From JAKSUT01 sp045616505 (GTDB lineage: Bacteria; Cyanobacteriota; Vampirovibrionia; Gastranaerophilales; Gastranaerophilaceae), in NCBI GenBank assembly GCA_045616505.1, contig JAZLGV010000107.1:1-20999 (forward strand): 20,999 nucleotides of DNA, in the 5' to 3' direction. The notes beneath the pieces are model-generated. The model saw only the letters and a list, made by a program, of their open reading frames with translations, did not search any database and was not told the origin of the DNA. Made by a program: the position numbers and the translations under genes. Positions within the stretch are counted from its first letter, which is position 1. The number at the start of each line of letters is the position of its first letter. Shown one piece after another: positions 13,527-20,999 of the stretch.

Positions 13527-13558
13527 ACATGTGGTGATATAATTAATCACAAGCATGT
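13527..13558. promoter_or_regulatory. Extended -10 promoter inside an operator-like dyad
   Basis: TGATATAAT (13535-13543) is the extended -10. It is embedded in an interrupted dyad: inner arms GTGAT (13534-13538) and ATCAC (13546-13550), outer arms ACATG (13527-13531) and CATGT (13554-13558), with a 1-nt asymmetry. A repressor bound here would occlude RNA polymerase. The regulator is unknown. Confidence 0.5.
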
Positions 13559-13585
13559 GTTATTAATCTTACAAAGGAGAACAAA

Positions 13586-14044
13586 ATGCAAAATTTTGAA
13601 GGTGTAGAACAAGTTAGAACTTTAGTTAGAAATATCGCAGTTGACCTACAACACTCAAAACCAAGAAAAGATTTAGGTGTTACATCATACTGTTTAACAA
13701 ATCACAATCAAGACACTCTTTCTGCTGGAGAAATGGGTAATGGCATGCTTCAAGCATTTATTTTAAAAATGCAAAACAATAAATTATCAGCAACTGTTGA
13801 TGGTATTACAGGTAACGTAATGATTATAAGAAAACCATTCATTATGTCTGACAAAGGTGCTTTAGAACACACTATCAACTTCTTAAAAGAACTTCAACCT
13901 TCAAATCTTCAACAAATCGGAGAAGAATCTATAAAACGTGCTGAAATGAATAAAAAACTTGTTACTATGGACATCAGCCAAGCTGGCTCTATGGGTAGCG
14001 GTATCCAAACAAAAATCCAAAAACTTTACGAAAGAACAAGATAA
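13586..14044 (+). CDS. Unrecognised 152-aa protein
   Basis: I do not recognise a family. The product has no signal peptide or membrane segment. The N-terminus (FEGVEQVRTLVRNIAVDL) and residues ~90-130 look helical. The middle (SATVDGITGNVMIIRKPFIM) looks like beta strands. The C-terminus contains a Gly/Ser-rich linker (AGSMGSGIQTK) before a short basic helix. It is preceded by AAAGGAG 7 nt before ATG, so it should be well translated, and by an extended -10 promoter inside a dyad, so it is likely a regulated single gene. It is convergent with birA, 19 bp apart, without an obvious terminator between them. Confidence 0.8.
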   Translation: MQNFEGVEQVRTLVRNIAVDLQHSKPRKDLGVTSYCLTNHNQDTLSAGEMGNGMLQAFILKMQNNKLSATVDGITGNVMIIRKPFIMSDKGALEHTINFLKELQPSNLQQIGEESIKRAEMNKKLVTMDISQAGSMGSGIQTKIQKLYERTR

Positions 14045-14063
14045 AAATTAATAATAAATAGTT

Positions 14064-14783
14064 TTAAACAATTTCTCCGCAATTGAGTATTTCAATTTCG
14101 GAGTTTTTGTTTTCGAATATCAAAGCTCCGCTATCGTCAAAGCCTCTGAATATACCATTTTCCTTTTTACCCAAATCCTTTGAAAAAGTTATTTTATCTC
14201 CAAATTTGTAATGTGATTTTCTCTTATAATCATACTTTATAAAAGAAAAACCTAAATTTAATATACTATCGTAATTTTTAAAAAATTCATTATAAATTTT
14301 TTCTAAAATATCATCTCTTTCTACATTAAAACCTTCTAATGCAAGAGATGTAGCCGGACTTTTCACAAATTTTAGTTGTTCTTTTGTTCCAACCAAATTC
14401 ATACCTATACCAATCACAAGACCTTCAATTTTTCCACCAAAATATGTTGCTTCAGTAAGAATACCGCAAACTTTTTTACCATTTATTAATACATCATTTG
14501 GCCATTTTATAGTGTGTTTTATACCTAATTCATCAAAAACTTTTGAAATACAAATTGCAGTATATTGAGTTAAAGAAGCATGCTCTTTTTTTTCTTCCGA
14601 TGGTTTCAAGACAAATGAAACAAAAAGATTTCCTTCACCAAAATTTAACCAAGGTCTTTTAAATCTACCATATCCAGAAGTTTGAATATTTGTTAATACA
14701 ACAGATTTATCAGGAATTTTTTCGATATTTGATTTACTCCAAAGGTTTGTAGAATCTAAATTTTCAAAATTAATTATATTCAT
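14064..14783 (-). CDS. birA: Biotin--[acetyl-CoA-carboxylase] ligase, catalytic-domain only
   Basis: A 239-aa enzyme that activates biotin with ATP and transfers it to the biotin carboxyl carrier protein. Visible motifs are LDSTN near the N-terminus, the nucleotide loop SGYGRFKRPW (GRGRxGRxW-like, with Tyr and Lys variants), KWPNDVLINGKKVCGILTEA with the catalytic Lys, and GIGMN. The C-terminal ~50 residues form the small SH3-like domain (KFGDKITF...GIFRGFDDSGALIFE). There is no N-terminal helix-turn-helix, so it is a class I ligase without repressor function. The frame is open to 14834, but ATG 14783 (MNIINFENLDSTN) is preferred: it places LDSTN at the usual distance from the start and follows TATAAT by 6 nt, a leaderless arrangement. 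Confidence 0.9.
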   Translation of the reverse strand: MNIINFENLDSTNLWSKSNIEKIPDKSVVLTNIQTSGYGRFKRPWLNFGEGNLFVSFVLKPSEEKKEHASLTQYTAICISKVFDELGIKHTIKWPNDVLINGKKVCGILTEATYFGGKIEGLVIGIGMNLVGTKEQLKFVKSPATSLALEGFNVERDDILEKIYNEFFKNYDSILNLGFSFIKYDYKRKSHYKFGDKITFSKDLGKKENGIFRGFDDSGALIFENKNSEIEILNCGEIV

Positions 14784-14789
14784 ATTAAA

Positions 14790-14795
14790 ATTATA
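14790..14795 (-). promoter_or_regulatory. -10 element TATAAT of birA
   Basis: A perfect hexamer on the minus strand, 6 nt before the preferred birA ATG. It lies immediately next to the -35 element of the divergent atp promoter, so polymerases at the two promoters would compete. Confidence 0.45.
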
Positions 14796-14797
14796 CA

Positions 14798-14825
14798 TTG
14801 AAAAAAAAAAATTTAGTGATAAAAT
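14798..14825 (+). promoter_or_regulatory. Promoter of the atp operon
   Basis: TTGAAA (14798-14803), a 16-nt spacer, then TAAAAT (14820-14825) preceded by TGA, giving both a good -35 and an extended -10. Transcription should begin near 14832, leaving a short leader with GTGAGGG before atpB. Confidence 0.6.
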
Positions 14826-14847
14826 AAACAACAAGTGAGGGTAATAA

Positions 14848-15531
14848 ATGAGTAGCGGACACTGGATAGCATCTATTGGTAATTATAGCTTTAATATGGA
14901 CACACTTGTTACAATGTGGGCTGCGATGGCATTCGTAGTTATTTTTGCTTTTATTGCAACAAGAAAATTGTCTTTAGTACCAAACAAATTACAAGCATTT
15001 GCAGAAAACCTCATGGGCTTTTTCTGGGGCTTGACAGATTCAATGATTGGTAACGAAGGAAGAAAACATATTCCTTTGGCTGCATCATTGTTTTTGTTTA
15101 TTATTACTGCAAACTTGATGGGACAATTACCATTGAGAATGATTCACCTACGTCATGGTGAAATTGCATCTCCAACAAATGATATTAACATGACAGCCGC
15201 AATGGCAATCATTGTATTAATATACTATGTATCATGTGGTTTGATAAAGAAAAAACAAAAATTCTTTATCCACGAATTTAGTTTTGTTGGAATAATATTA
15301 TTCTTAGTAGAACTATTAGAAATGGTTACAAGACCTCTAACATTGGCACTCCGACTTTTTGGTAACATTCTAGCAGGTGAAATTTTGATTTCAGTATTGC
15401 TAAGTTTATGTGCTTACGGTGTTCCAATCTTAGGCATGTTCTTTGAGGTTTTAGTAGCTTGCGTTCAAGCATTAGTATTCATGATGTTGACAATAGTTTA
15501 CATATCGTCAGCAGTTTCAGAAGAACATTAA
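14848..15531 (+). CDS. atpB: ATP synthase F0 subunit a
   Basis: A 227-aa membrane protein that forms the two proton half-channels against the c-ring. The essential Arg is Arg169 in LALRLFGN. Other family marks are TANLMGQLP (~87-95), SPTNDINMT (~108-116) and a C-terminal hydrophobic pair ending in VFMMLTIVYIS. Five or so membrane helices are apparent. GTGAGGG stands about 8 nt before the ATG. It is the first gene of the operon; no atpI precedes it, unlike many cyanobacteria. Confidence 0.96.
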   Translation: MSSGHWIASIGNYSFNMDTLVTMWAAMAFVVIFAFIATRKLSLVPNKLQAFAENLMGFFWGLTDSMIGNEGRKHIPLAASLFLFIITANLMGQLPLRMIHLRHGEIASPTNDINMTAAMAIIVLIYYVSCGLIKKKQKFFIHEFSFVGIILFLVELLEMVTRPLTLALRLFGNILAGEILISVLLSLCAYGVPILGMFFEVLVACVQALVFMMLTIVYISSAVSEEH

Positions 15532-15567
15532 TAAAAAAGGAAAATAGGAAAAAGAAAGGAAATTATT

Positions 15568-15798
15568 ATGATTTCAGATTTAGCTCAATTAGGTGCAGGT
15601 GTAGCAATCGGTTTCGGTGCAGTTGGTGCTGGATTAGGTATCGGTATTGCAACTAAAGGTTTGATGGATGCAATTTCAAGACAACCAGAAATTGCTGGTA
15701 AAGCAGTAGCTTTCTTCTTAGTTGGTGCAGCACTTGCTGAAGCTTGTGCGATTTACGCATTGATTATCGCTTTGAAATTATCAGGTATGATGGGTTAA
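15568..15798 (+). CDS. atpE: ATP synthase F0 subunit c
   Basis: A 76-aa hairpin of two membrane helices that forms the rotor ring. The GxGxGxG packing motif is at 20-26, the polar loop is SRQPE at 37-41 and the ion-carrying carboxylate is Glu58 (LAEACAIY). The Gln and Ser that complete the sodium site in Ilyobacter/Propionigenium rings are replaced here (Ile25, Ala59), so proton coupling is inferred. AAAGGA precedes the ATG. Confidence 0.96.
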   Translation: MISDLAQLGAGVAIGFGAVGAGLGIGIATKGLMDAISRQPEIAGKAVAFFLVGAALAEACAIYALIIALKLSGMMG

Positions 15799-15811
15799 GG
15801 AAGAATTTGTA

Positions 15812-16225
15812 ATGGAATTTAATGCAACTTTTTTAGTTTCGGCAGTAAGCTTTATACTTTTTTGTTTTATTATGAATGCGATTTTTTACAAACCGCTTCA
15901 AAAAGTTGTGCTTGAAAGAGAAAAGTTTATTGACGAAACTAATAAAGAGGCAGATGAAAACTATGAAAAATCAGAAGCCTTAATAAAAGACAAGAATGAC
16001 AAAATTGAAGCAGCTAAGCTTGATTCAAAAAAAGTTATTCTTGACAAAACTGAAGAAATGAAAAGCAAAAAAGCTCAAATGACAGAAGAAGCAAGAACAA
16101 GTGCTACTTCTATGATTAACTCTGCAAAAACAGATATGAATAATGAAAAAGAAAATTCACAAGCTGTTTTAGATGAAGAATCAAAGAAATTGGCAGACGA
16201 AATTGTTTCTAAAATATTAGGTTAG
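15812..16225 (+). CDS. ATP synthase F0 subunit b' (first b-type stalk subunit)
   Basis: A 137-aa protein with one N-terminal membrane helix (~8-28, LVSAVSFILFCFIMNAIFY) followed by FYKPL and a long charged helix that forms half of the peripheral stalk. Short length and position directly after subunit c match the cyanobacterial b' subunit (called atpG or atpF' there; a symbol is left blank because naming conflicts with gamma). Start is supported by AAGGAAG. It pairs with the b subunit encoded 3 bp downstream. Confidence 0.9.
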   Translation: MEFNATFLVSAVSFILFCFIMNAIFYKPLQKVVLEREKFIDETNKEADENYEKSEALIKDKNDKIEAAKLDSKKVILDKTEEMKSKKAQMTEEARTSATSMINSAKTDMNNEKENSQAVLDEESKKLADEIVSKILG

Positions 16226-16228
16226 GTA

Positions 16229-16852
16229 ATGAACATATATTTAAACAAAATAATATCAATATTAATAGCAGTAAAAGATGCAATTATCACTGGCACAAGC
16301 GATTTGTGTAATAAAATGGTGTATATTGCAACTCACTTTGATGCAGATATGGCAAGCAAATTGTGGGATTACATTGTTAAATCAAACTTATTCAACTTTG
16401 TTATCTTCCTAGCTATTATAATTTATTTAATGAACAAACTTGATATAAAATCAGCTATTTCAGGTTTACAAGAAAACATTATTAAACATATTGAAGAGAC
16501 AAAAAAGAAAAAAGAAGATTCAATTGAATCATTAAAAAACGCACAAGAGTCTGTTAAAAATTTACAACAAGACCTTGATACAATAAAAGAAGATGCTCAA
16601 AAAAGTGCAGAAACTATTGAAAAGAAAATCTTAACTGAAGCTGAAAAAGCAGTTAAAGATATTGAAACAAATTCTCAAAAAGTTATCACTGCTGAAGAAA
16701 AAAGAATTGTATCAGATTTAACAAAACTAACTTCAAAGTCAGCAGTTGAAAATGCAGAAAAACAAATTAAATGGGCATTATTAAAAGATTTAAGTTTACA
16801 TCAAAAATATATTGATGAAAGTATTTCAGAAATAGATAGGTTAGAAATTTAA
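16229..16852 (+). CDS. atpF: ATP synthase F0 subunit b
   Basis: A 207-aa peripheral stalk subunit. The membrane helix is at about 51-68 (NLFNFVIFLAIIIYLMN), preceded by a ~50-residue N-terminal extension, and followed by a long Lys/Glu-rich coiled coil. Bacterial b subunits normally place the helix within the first 30 residues; cyanobacterial and plastid b subunits also have an N-terminal extension. The presence of unlike b' and b genes in tandem indicates a heterodimeric stalk. It is separated by 3 bp from both neighbours, so it is tightly coupled. Confidence 0.92.
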   Translation: MNIYLNKIISILIAVKDAIITGTSDLCNKMVYIATHFDADMASKLWDYIVKSNLFNFVIFLAIIIYLMNKLDIKSAISGLQENIIKHIEETKKKKEDSIESLKNAQESVKNLQQDLDTIKEDAQKSAETIEKKILTEAEKAVKDIETNSQKVITAEEKRIVSDLTKLTSKSAVENAEKQIKWALLKDLSLHQKYIDESISEIDRLEI

Positions 16853-16855
16853 GAA

Positions 16856-17404
16856 ATGACAGATACAAAAACTGAACTTATAGCACAACAATATTCTCAA
16901 GCTCTTATTGATTTAGTTCAAGAAGGGAAATTGAGTTACGAACAAATATCTTCTGATTTAGCAAAAATAAAAGAAGTGCTAGACACTTCAAAAGATTTAG
17001 ATGAATTCTTACTAAATCCAATTATTTCAATTGAAGATAAAAAAGAAGTTATAATTAAAGTTTTCAACGAAGATATTAATCCTTTAATTTCAAATTTCTT
17101 AAAGGTTCTAATTGACAAGAACAGATTTGACACTTTTAGACAAGTCATTACAGAATACAATATTGAACTAGACAAAATAAATAACATCAGCCGAGTTCAA
17201 GTTGTTTCAGCAGTAACAATGAATGACGAAACAAAAGGAAGATTAACAGAAACATTATCAAGAAAACTTGGAAAACAAGTTGTACTTGAAACAGAAGTTG
17301 ATGAAAATATTATCGCTGGTTTATTAGTAAAAATCGGTGATAATATTATCGATATGAGCTTACGCCATAAGCTGGAAGAATTAGGCAAAGCAATAGCAAA
17401 ATAA
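16856..17404 (+). CDS. atpH: ATP synthase F1 subunit delta
   Basis: A 182-aa protein linking the stalk to the alpha3beta3 head. The N-terminal helical domain (IAQQYSQALIDLVQEGKLSY, then DEFLLNPIISIEDKKEVI) and the C-terminal strand region (VVLETEVDENIIAGLLVKIG, then DMSLRHKLEELGKAI) match the OSCP/delta family, including the conserved GG/AGL-type end motif. Length is normal. It lies 3 bp after atpF. Confidence 0.95.
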   Translation: MTDTKTELIAQQYSQALIDLVQEGKLSYEQISSDLAKIKEVLDTSKDLDEFLLNPIISIEDKKEVIIKVFNEDINPLISNFLKVLIDKNRFDTFRQVITEYNIELDKINNISRVQVVSAVTMNDETKGRLTETLSRKLGKQVVLETEVDENIIAGLLVKIGDNIIDMSLRHKLEELGKAIAK

Positions 17405-17434
17405 ACGAACATAACAGATAAAGAGGTGTAGAAA

Positions 17435-18943
17435 ATGGCTTTATTAAAACCGGATGAAATAAGTTCAATAATCCGTAACAAAATTGAAAATTATGAAGCT
17501 CAAACTGAGATTTCAAACATCGGCTCAGTTCTTGAAGTTGGTGATGGAATTGCCAGAATTTACGGATTAAGAAACGTAATGGCAGGTGAACTTGTTGAAT
17601 TCCAAGACGGCAAAAGTACTTTAGGTATGACATTAAACTTAGAAGAAGATAATGTCGGTGTTGTAGTTCTTGGTGAATATCAACAAATTAAAGAGGGAAT
17701 GACAGTAAAAACTACAGGAAATATCGCCGCTGTTCCAGTTGGTGATGGTTTGATTGGTAGAATTGTTAGCCCAACTGGTTTACCATTAGACGGAAAAGGT
17801 GATATTGAATACTCAAAAACAAGACCTGTTGAAAGAGTAGCTCCTGGTATCATTTCAAGAAAATCAGTTCACCAACCACTTCAAACAGGTTTAACAGCAA
17901 TTGATGCTTTAACACCAATCGGTCGTGGACAAAGAGAACTTATCATCGGTGATAGACAAACTGGTAAAACAGCTATCGCAATAGATACAATCATCAACCA
18001 AAAAGGTGGAGATGTAATTTGTATCTACGTTGCAATTGGTCAAAAAGCTTCAACAGTTGCTCAATTGGCCAAAACACTTGATAATTATGGTGCAATGGAT
18101 TATACAATTATCGTTTCTGCAACAGCAAACGAATCAGCACCATTACAATATATCGCTCCATTCGCAGGTTGTGCAATGGCAGAAGAATTTTTGGAACAAG
18201 GAAAACACGTTCTAATTATTTATGATGACTTAACAAAACAAGCTCAAGCATACCGTGCAATGAGTTTGCTACTTCGCAGACCACCAGGACGTGAAGCATA
18301 TCCAGGTGATGTATTCTACTTACACTCAAGATTATTGGAAAGAGCTTGTAAATTGTCTGATGATTTAGGTGGTGGTAGTATTACAGCATTACCAATCATT
18401 GAAACACAAGCTGGTGACGTATCTGCATACATCCCAACTAACGTAATTTCAATTACAGACGGACAAATCTTCTTGGAAAGTAACTTGTTCAACGCTGGTA
18501 TAAGACCTGCTATCAACGCTGGTATTTCAGTATCTCGTGTTGGTGGTGCAGCTCAAACTAAAGGTACAAAACAAGTTGGTGGTACATTAAGACTTGAACT
18601 AGCTCAATACAACGAACTTGCAGCATTCGCTCAATTCGCTTCTGACTTAGATGCTTCAACAAAACAACAATTACTTCGTGGTCAAAAACTTACTGAAGTA
18701 TTGAAACAACCTCAATATCAACCATTGAGTGTTGCAGAACAAGTTAGTATCTTATTTGCAGCTAGTGCTGGTGTACTTGATAACGTTGAAAATAAAGATA
18801 TTGCAACATTTAAACGTGATTGGTTCGATTATTTCAACGCAAATATGCCTGACTTAGTTGCAAAATTAAATGATGGCGGTGCATTGGCAACAGAAGACAA
18901 AGAAGCTTTAACAAAAGCTCTTGAAAAATTTAGAGGACAATAA
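17435..18943 (+). CDS. atpA: ATP synthase F1 subunit alpha
   Basis: A 502-aa non-catalytic nucleotide-binding subunit of the F1 hexamer. The P-loop is GDRQTGKT at 172-179, Walker B lies in VLIIYDD (259-265), RRPPGREAYPGDVFYLHSRL spans 281-300 and the arginine finger is Arg368 (SVSRVGGAAQ). Length is standard. AGAGGTG precedes the ATG. The stop shares one base with the ATG of gamma (TAATG). Confidence 0.98.
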   Translation: MALLKPDEISSIIRNKIENYEAQTEISNIGSVLEVGDGIARIYGLRNVMAGELVEFQDGKSTLGMTLNLEEDNVGVVVLGEYQQIKEGMTVKTTGNIAAVPVGDGLIGRIVSPTGLPLDGKGDIEYSKTRPVERVAPGIISRKSVHQPLQTGLTAIDALTPIGRGQRELIIGDRQTGKTAIAIDTIINQKGGDVICIYVAIGQKASTVAQLAKTLDNYGAMDYTIIVSATANESAPLQYIAPFAGCAMAEEFLEQGKHVLIIYDDLTKQAQAYRAMSLLLRRPPGREAYPGDVFYLHSRLLERACKLSDDLGGGSITALPIIETQAGDVSAYIPTNVISITDGQIFLESNLFNAGIRPAINAGISVSRVGGAAQTKGTKQVGGTLRLELAQYNELAAFAQFASDLDASTKQQLLRGQKLTEVLKQPQYQPLSVAEQVSILFAASAGVLDNVENKDIATFKRDWFDYFNANMPDLVAKLNDGGALATEDKEALTKALEKFRGQ

Positions 18944-19872
18944 TGGCAAACCTTAAAGACATAAAAAGCAGAATACAAAGTGTTGAAAATACTAAAAAAA
19001 TCACTCGTGCGATGAAAATGGTTGCAGCTGCAAAAATTAAAAAAGCAGAATCAGCTGTTAAAAATGCAAGACCATTTGCTGAAGAATTAATTAGAATTTT
19101 CAAAAAACTTTTAGCTTCTGTTGAAGGTGGAGCAAGTGAAGGTGTTGTTAATACTTCTAGAGCAATTGAAAATTATCCAGAATTTTTAAAACCTAGAGAA
19201 GTAAAAACAGTCGGACTTTTAGTTATCACTTCAAATAAAGGGCTTGCTGGTGCTTATAACGCAAACATAATCAGAGGAGCTGTTAAAGCAATTAAAGAAA
19301 ACCAAGAAAAAGGTTTACACACAAAACTATTTATCATTGGTTTGAAAGGTATCACATCTTTAAAAAGAAAAATTGAAGGTCTTGATGCTGAAATTGTTAA
19401 AACATACTCAACAGTTATGGCAGAAGTTAATTCAACAGGCGCAGAACTTGTAGCTGAAGATTTAGCAAAAAGTTATATTGCAAAAGAAATTGATAAGATT
19501 GAAGTTTATACAACAAAATTCAAAAACATGATGTCATACTTGGCTCAAAAATGGGATTTAGTTCCTGTTTCTATTGACAAAGAAGAAGAAAAAACTTCAA
19601 CAGAAATTGATCCAGTTATGATGTTTGAACCTTCAAAGGAAAGTATTTTGCAAAAAGTAATGCCACTTTATTTAACAAATACAATTTATCAAGCATTACT
19701 AGAAGCACAAGCAAGTGAACTTGCAGCTAGAATGACAGCAATGTCAGCAGCATCAAATAACGCAGAAGAAATGATTAGAACACTTACTATTGACTACAAC
19801 AAAGCTAGACAATGGGCTATCACTCAAGAAATCATTGAAGTTGCATCTGGTGCTGATGCTATTAAAAATTAA
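18943..19872 (+). CDS. atpG: ATP synthase F1 subunit gamma
   Basis: A 309-aa central rotor shaft. The N-terminal helix IKSRIQSVENTKKITRAMKM and the C-terminal helix ASNNAEEMIRTLTIDYNKAR match the family and form the coiled coil. The region after YTTKFKNMMSYLAQKWDLVP runs directly into MMFEPSKESIL through a short acidic linker, so the ~30-40-residue insertion of cyanobacterial and plastid gamma subunits is absent. It is the last gene of the operon: beta and epsilon must be elsewhere, as in cyanobacteria. Confidence 0.96.
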   Translation: MANLKDIKSRIQSVENTKKITRAMKMVAAAKIKKAESAVKNARPFAEELIRIFKKLLASVEGGASEGVVNTSRAIENYPEFLKPREVKTVGLLVITSNKGLAGAYNANIIRGAVKAIKENQEKGLHTKLFIIGLKGITSLKRKIEGLDAEIVKTYSTVMAEVNSTGAELVAEDLAKSYIAKEIDKIEVYTTKFKNMMSYLAQKWDLVPVSIDKEEEKTSTEIDPVMMFEPSKESILQKVMPLYLTNTIYQALLEAQASELAARMTAMSAASNNAEEMIRTLTIDYNKARQWAITQEIIEVASGADAIKN

Positions 19873-19896
19873 AATTAATAATTTAATAAAATTAAC

Positions 19897-19927
19897 AAAA
19901 AAAGAGCATATAAAATGCTCTTTTTTT
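19897..19927. terminator. Intrinsic terminator of the atp operon
   Basis: AGAGCAT (19903-19909) and ATGCTCT (19915-19921) with a 5-nt loop, extended by flanking As and Ts to 13-bp perfect arms, starting 25 bp after the atpG stop. It ends 10 bp before the kup -10 hexamer. Confidence 0.92.
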
Positions 19928-19937
19928 GTATTTGCAA

Positions 19938-19943
19938 TATAAT
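19938..19943 (+). promoter_or_regulatory. -10 element TATAAT of kup, leaderless spacing
   Basis: A perfect hexamer ends 7 nt before the ATG at 19951. There is no Shine-Dalgarno between them. The -35 zone falls in the T tract of the atp terminator. Confidence 0.45.
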
Positions 19944-19950
19944 AACACAT

Positions 19951-20999
19951 ATGACAGAAACAAAAATAACACCAAAAAGTATAATACAAGCAATGGGATT
20001 GGTTTTCGGAGATATTGGGACAAGTCCGATTTATACCCTAACAGTTGTGTTTTTAATGATAAAAGCAACACAAGATAATGTTCTAGGCATTTTATCATTT
20101 ATTGTTTGGTCTTTACTTTTAATAATCACAATACAATACACTTGGCTTGCAATGAGTATCGGTATCCACGGTGAAGGTGGAACAATCGTACTAAATCAAG
20201 TTCTAAAAAGATTAGTAAAAAGTCCTAAAGCAATGACTATATTTTCACTTTTAACAGTACTTGGAGTATCTTTGCTTATGGGTGAAAGTGTTATTACACC
20301 AGCAATTAGCGTTCTTTCTGCAATCGAAGGGATAAAAGTTGTGCCAAGCTTACAAAACACACCTCAACCTATAATACTTTCAATTGCATTATTAATAATC
20401 GTTGGCTTATTTTCTGTTCAAAAAAATGGAGCAGGGAAAGTATCAAAAAGTTTTGCACCAATAATGCTAACTTGGTTTATAACAATAGCAACATTTGGAG
20501 TTTTATCTATCGTAAAAACCCCTGAGGTTCTTTATGCACTTAACCCAATGTATGCAGTAAAATTCATGATTCATCACGGACTTGCAAGTTTTTCTATTCT
20601 TGCAGTAACATTACTTGCAATAACAGGTGCAGAAGCATTATACGCAGATATGGGACATCTTGGTAAAAAACCTATTGTATATGCGTGGTATTTTGTATTC
20701 ATAGCTTTATGCCTAAATTATTTAGGACAAGGTGCTTTTATCATAAGAAACCCTGAAACAACAAATATTTTATTCTCATTAGTTTCTTCAGAAGCAAACT
20801 TTTTATTCTTCCCATTCCTAATTTTAAGCGTTCTTGCAACTATAAACGCTTCTCAAGCAATGATTAGTGGCTTTTTCACAATTATTTATCAAGCAATCAA
20901 CACAAGAATTTTTCCACGTTTAAAAATCAAATACACATCAGAAAAAATCAACTCACAAATCTATATTGGTGCAGCAAATTGGTTTTTAATGCTATGCGT
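19951..20999 (+). CDS. kup: KUP-family potassium transporter, 3' end outside window
   Basis: The first 349 codons of a gene whose family is usually 600 or more residues. The N-terminal GLVFGDIGTSPIYT is the KUP signature, followed by HGEGGTIVL and ESVITPAISVLSAIEGI (GDGVITPAISVLSA in most members). Around nine or ten membrane helices are visible up to the edge. It imports K+ with protons across the inner membrane. It starts 24 bp after the atp terminator as a separate unit; a proton-coupled importer next to the proton ATPase may be coincidence. The cytoplasmic C-terminal region cannot be assessed. Confidence 0.93.
   Translation, partial: MTETKITPKSIIQAMGLVFGDIGTSPIYTLTVVFLMIKATQDNVLGILSFIVWSLLLIITIQYTWLAMSIGIHGEGGTIVLNQVLKRLVKSPKAMTIFSLLTVLGVSLLMGESVITPAISVLSAIEGIKVVPSLQNTPQPIILSIALLIIVGLFSVQKNGAGKVSKSFAPIMLTWFITIATFGVLSIVKTPEVLYALNPMYAVKFMIHHGLASFSILAVTLLAITGAEALYADMGHLGKKPIVYAWYFVFIALCLNYLGQGAFIIRNPETTNILFSLVSSEANFLFFPFLILSVLATINASQAMISGFFTIIYQAINTRIFPRLKIKYTSEKINSQIYIGAANWFLMLC

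Noticed and set aside
14784..14834. Longer birA start at 14834 (17 extra residues)
   Set aside because: The extra residues are Phe/Asn-rich low-complexity, would cover the promoter region, and LDSTN sits correctly with the 14783 start.

Overview
The window is an AT-rich, densely packed chromosomal segment from a diderm bacterium: it encodes an Omp85/BamA-type outer-membrane assembly protein and a Skp/OmpH chaperone. The ATP synthase cluster is arranged a-c-b'-b-delta-alpha-gamma, with two different b-type subunits and no beta or epsilon gene after gamma. That is the cyanobacterial layout. Together with the low GC, a three-POTRA Omp85 and the absence of photosynthesis genes, this points to a non-photosynthetic relative of cyanobacteria (Vampirovibrionia/'Melainabacteria', perhaps Gastranaerophilales). 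The assignment is inference; no rRNA is present.

Layout. (i) 1-1910 is an accessory block. It holds one near-intact gene (903-1883, minus) resembling the C-terminal domain of large phage/plasmid polyvalent proteins, plus decayed tandem relatives (1-88, 113-220, 232-645, 706-760), several inverted repeats and a convergent 61-aa protein with an AT-hook-like motif (800-985). (ii) 2017-7253 (minus) is a probable four-gene operon: bamA, skp, pyrimidine-nucleoside phosphorylase, then a soluble protein whose C-terminal two thirds match the cytoplasmic domain of the flagellar/type III export gate FlhA, with no other secretion gene nearby. (iii) 7459-9327 (plus) carries a lone CUT1-type sugar ABC permease, an unrecognised lysine-rich protein and a 58-aa [4Fe-4S] ferredoxin. 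(iv) 9401-13338 (minus) is a tightly overlapping operon: TPR lipoprotein, membrane-anchored calcineurin-like phosphoesterase, metallo-beta-lactamase-fold hydrolase and exported TPR protein. (v) 13586-14044 (plus) is an unrecognised 152-aa protein with an operator-like dyad. (vi) birA (minus) diverges from the seven-gene atp operon (plus), which ends at a strong terminator and is followed by a kup-type potassium transporter that runs off the window.

The most noteworthy observations are the orphan FlhA-cytoplasmic-domain protein with its DUF4177-like and coiled-coil N-terminus; the tandem decayed polyvalent-protein cassettes; and a recurring promoter design in which a -10 hexamer lies 6-7 nt before the start codon without a Shine-Dalgarno sequence (permease, TPR lipoprotein, birA, kup), suggesting leaderless mRNAs. 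No tRNA, rRNA, CRISPR array or insertion sequence was seen.
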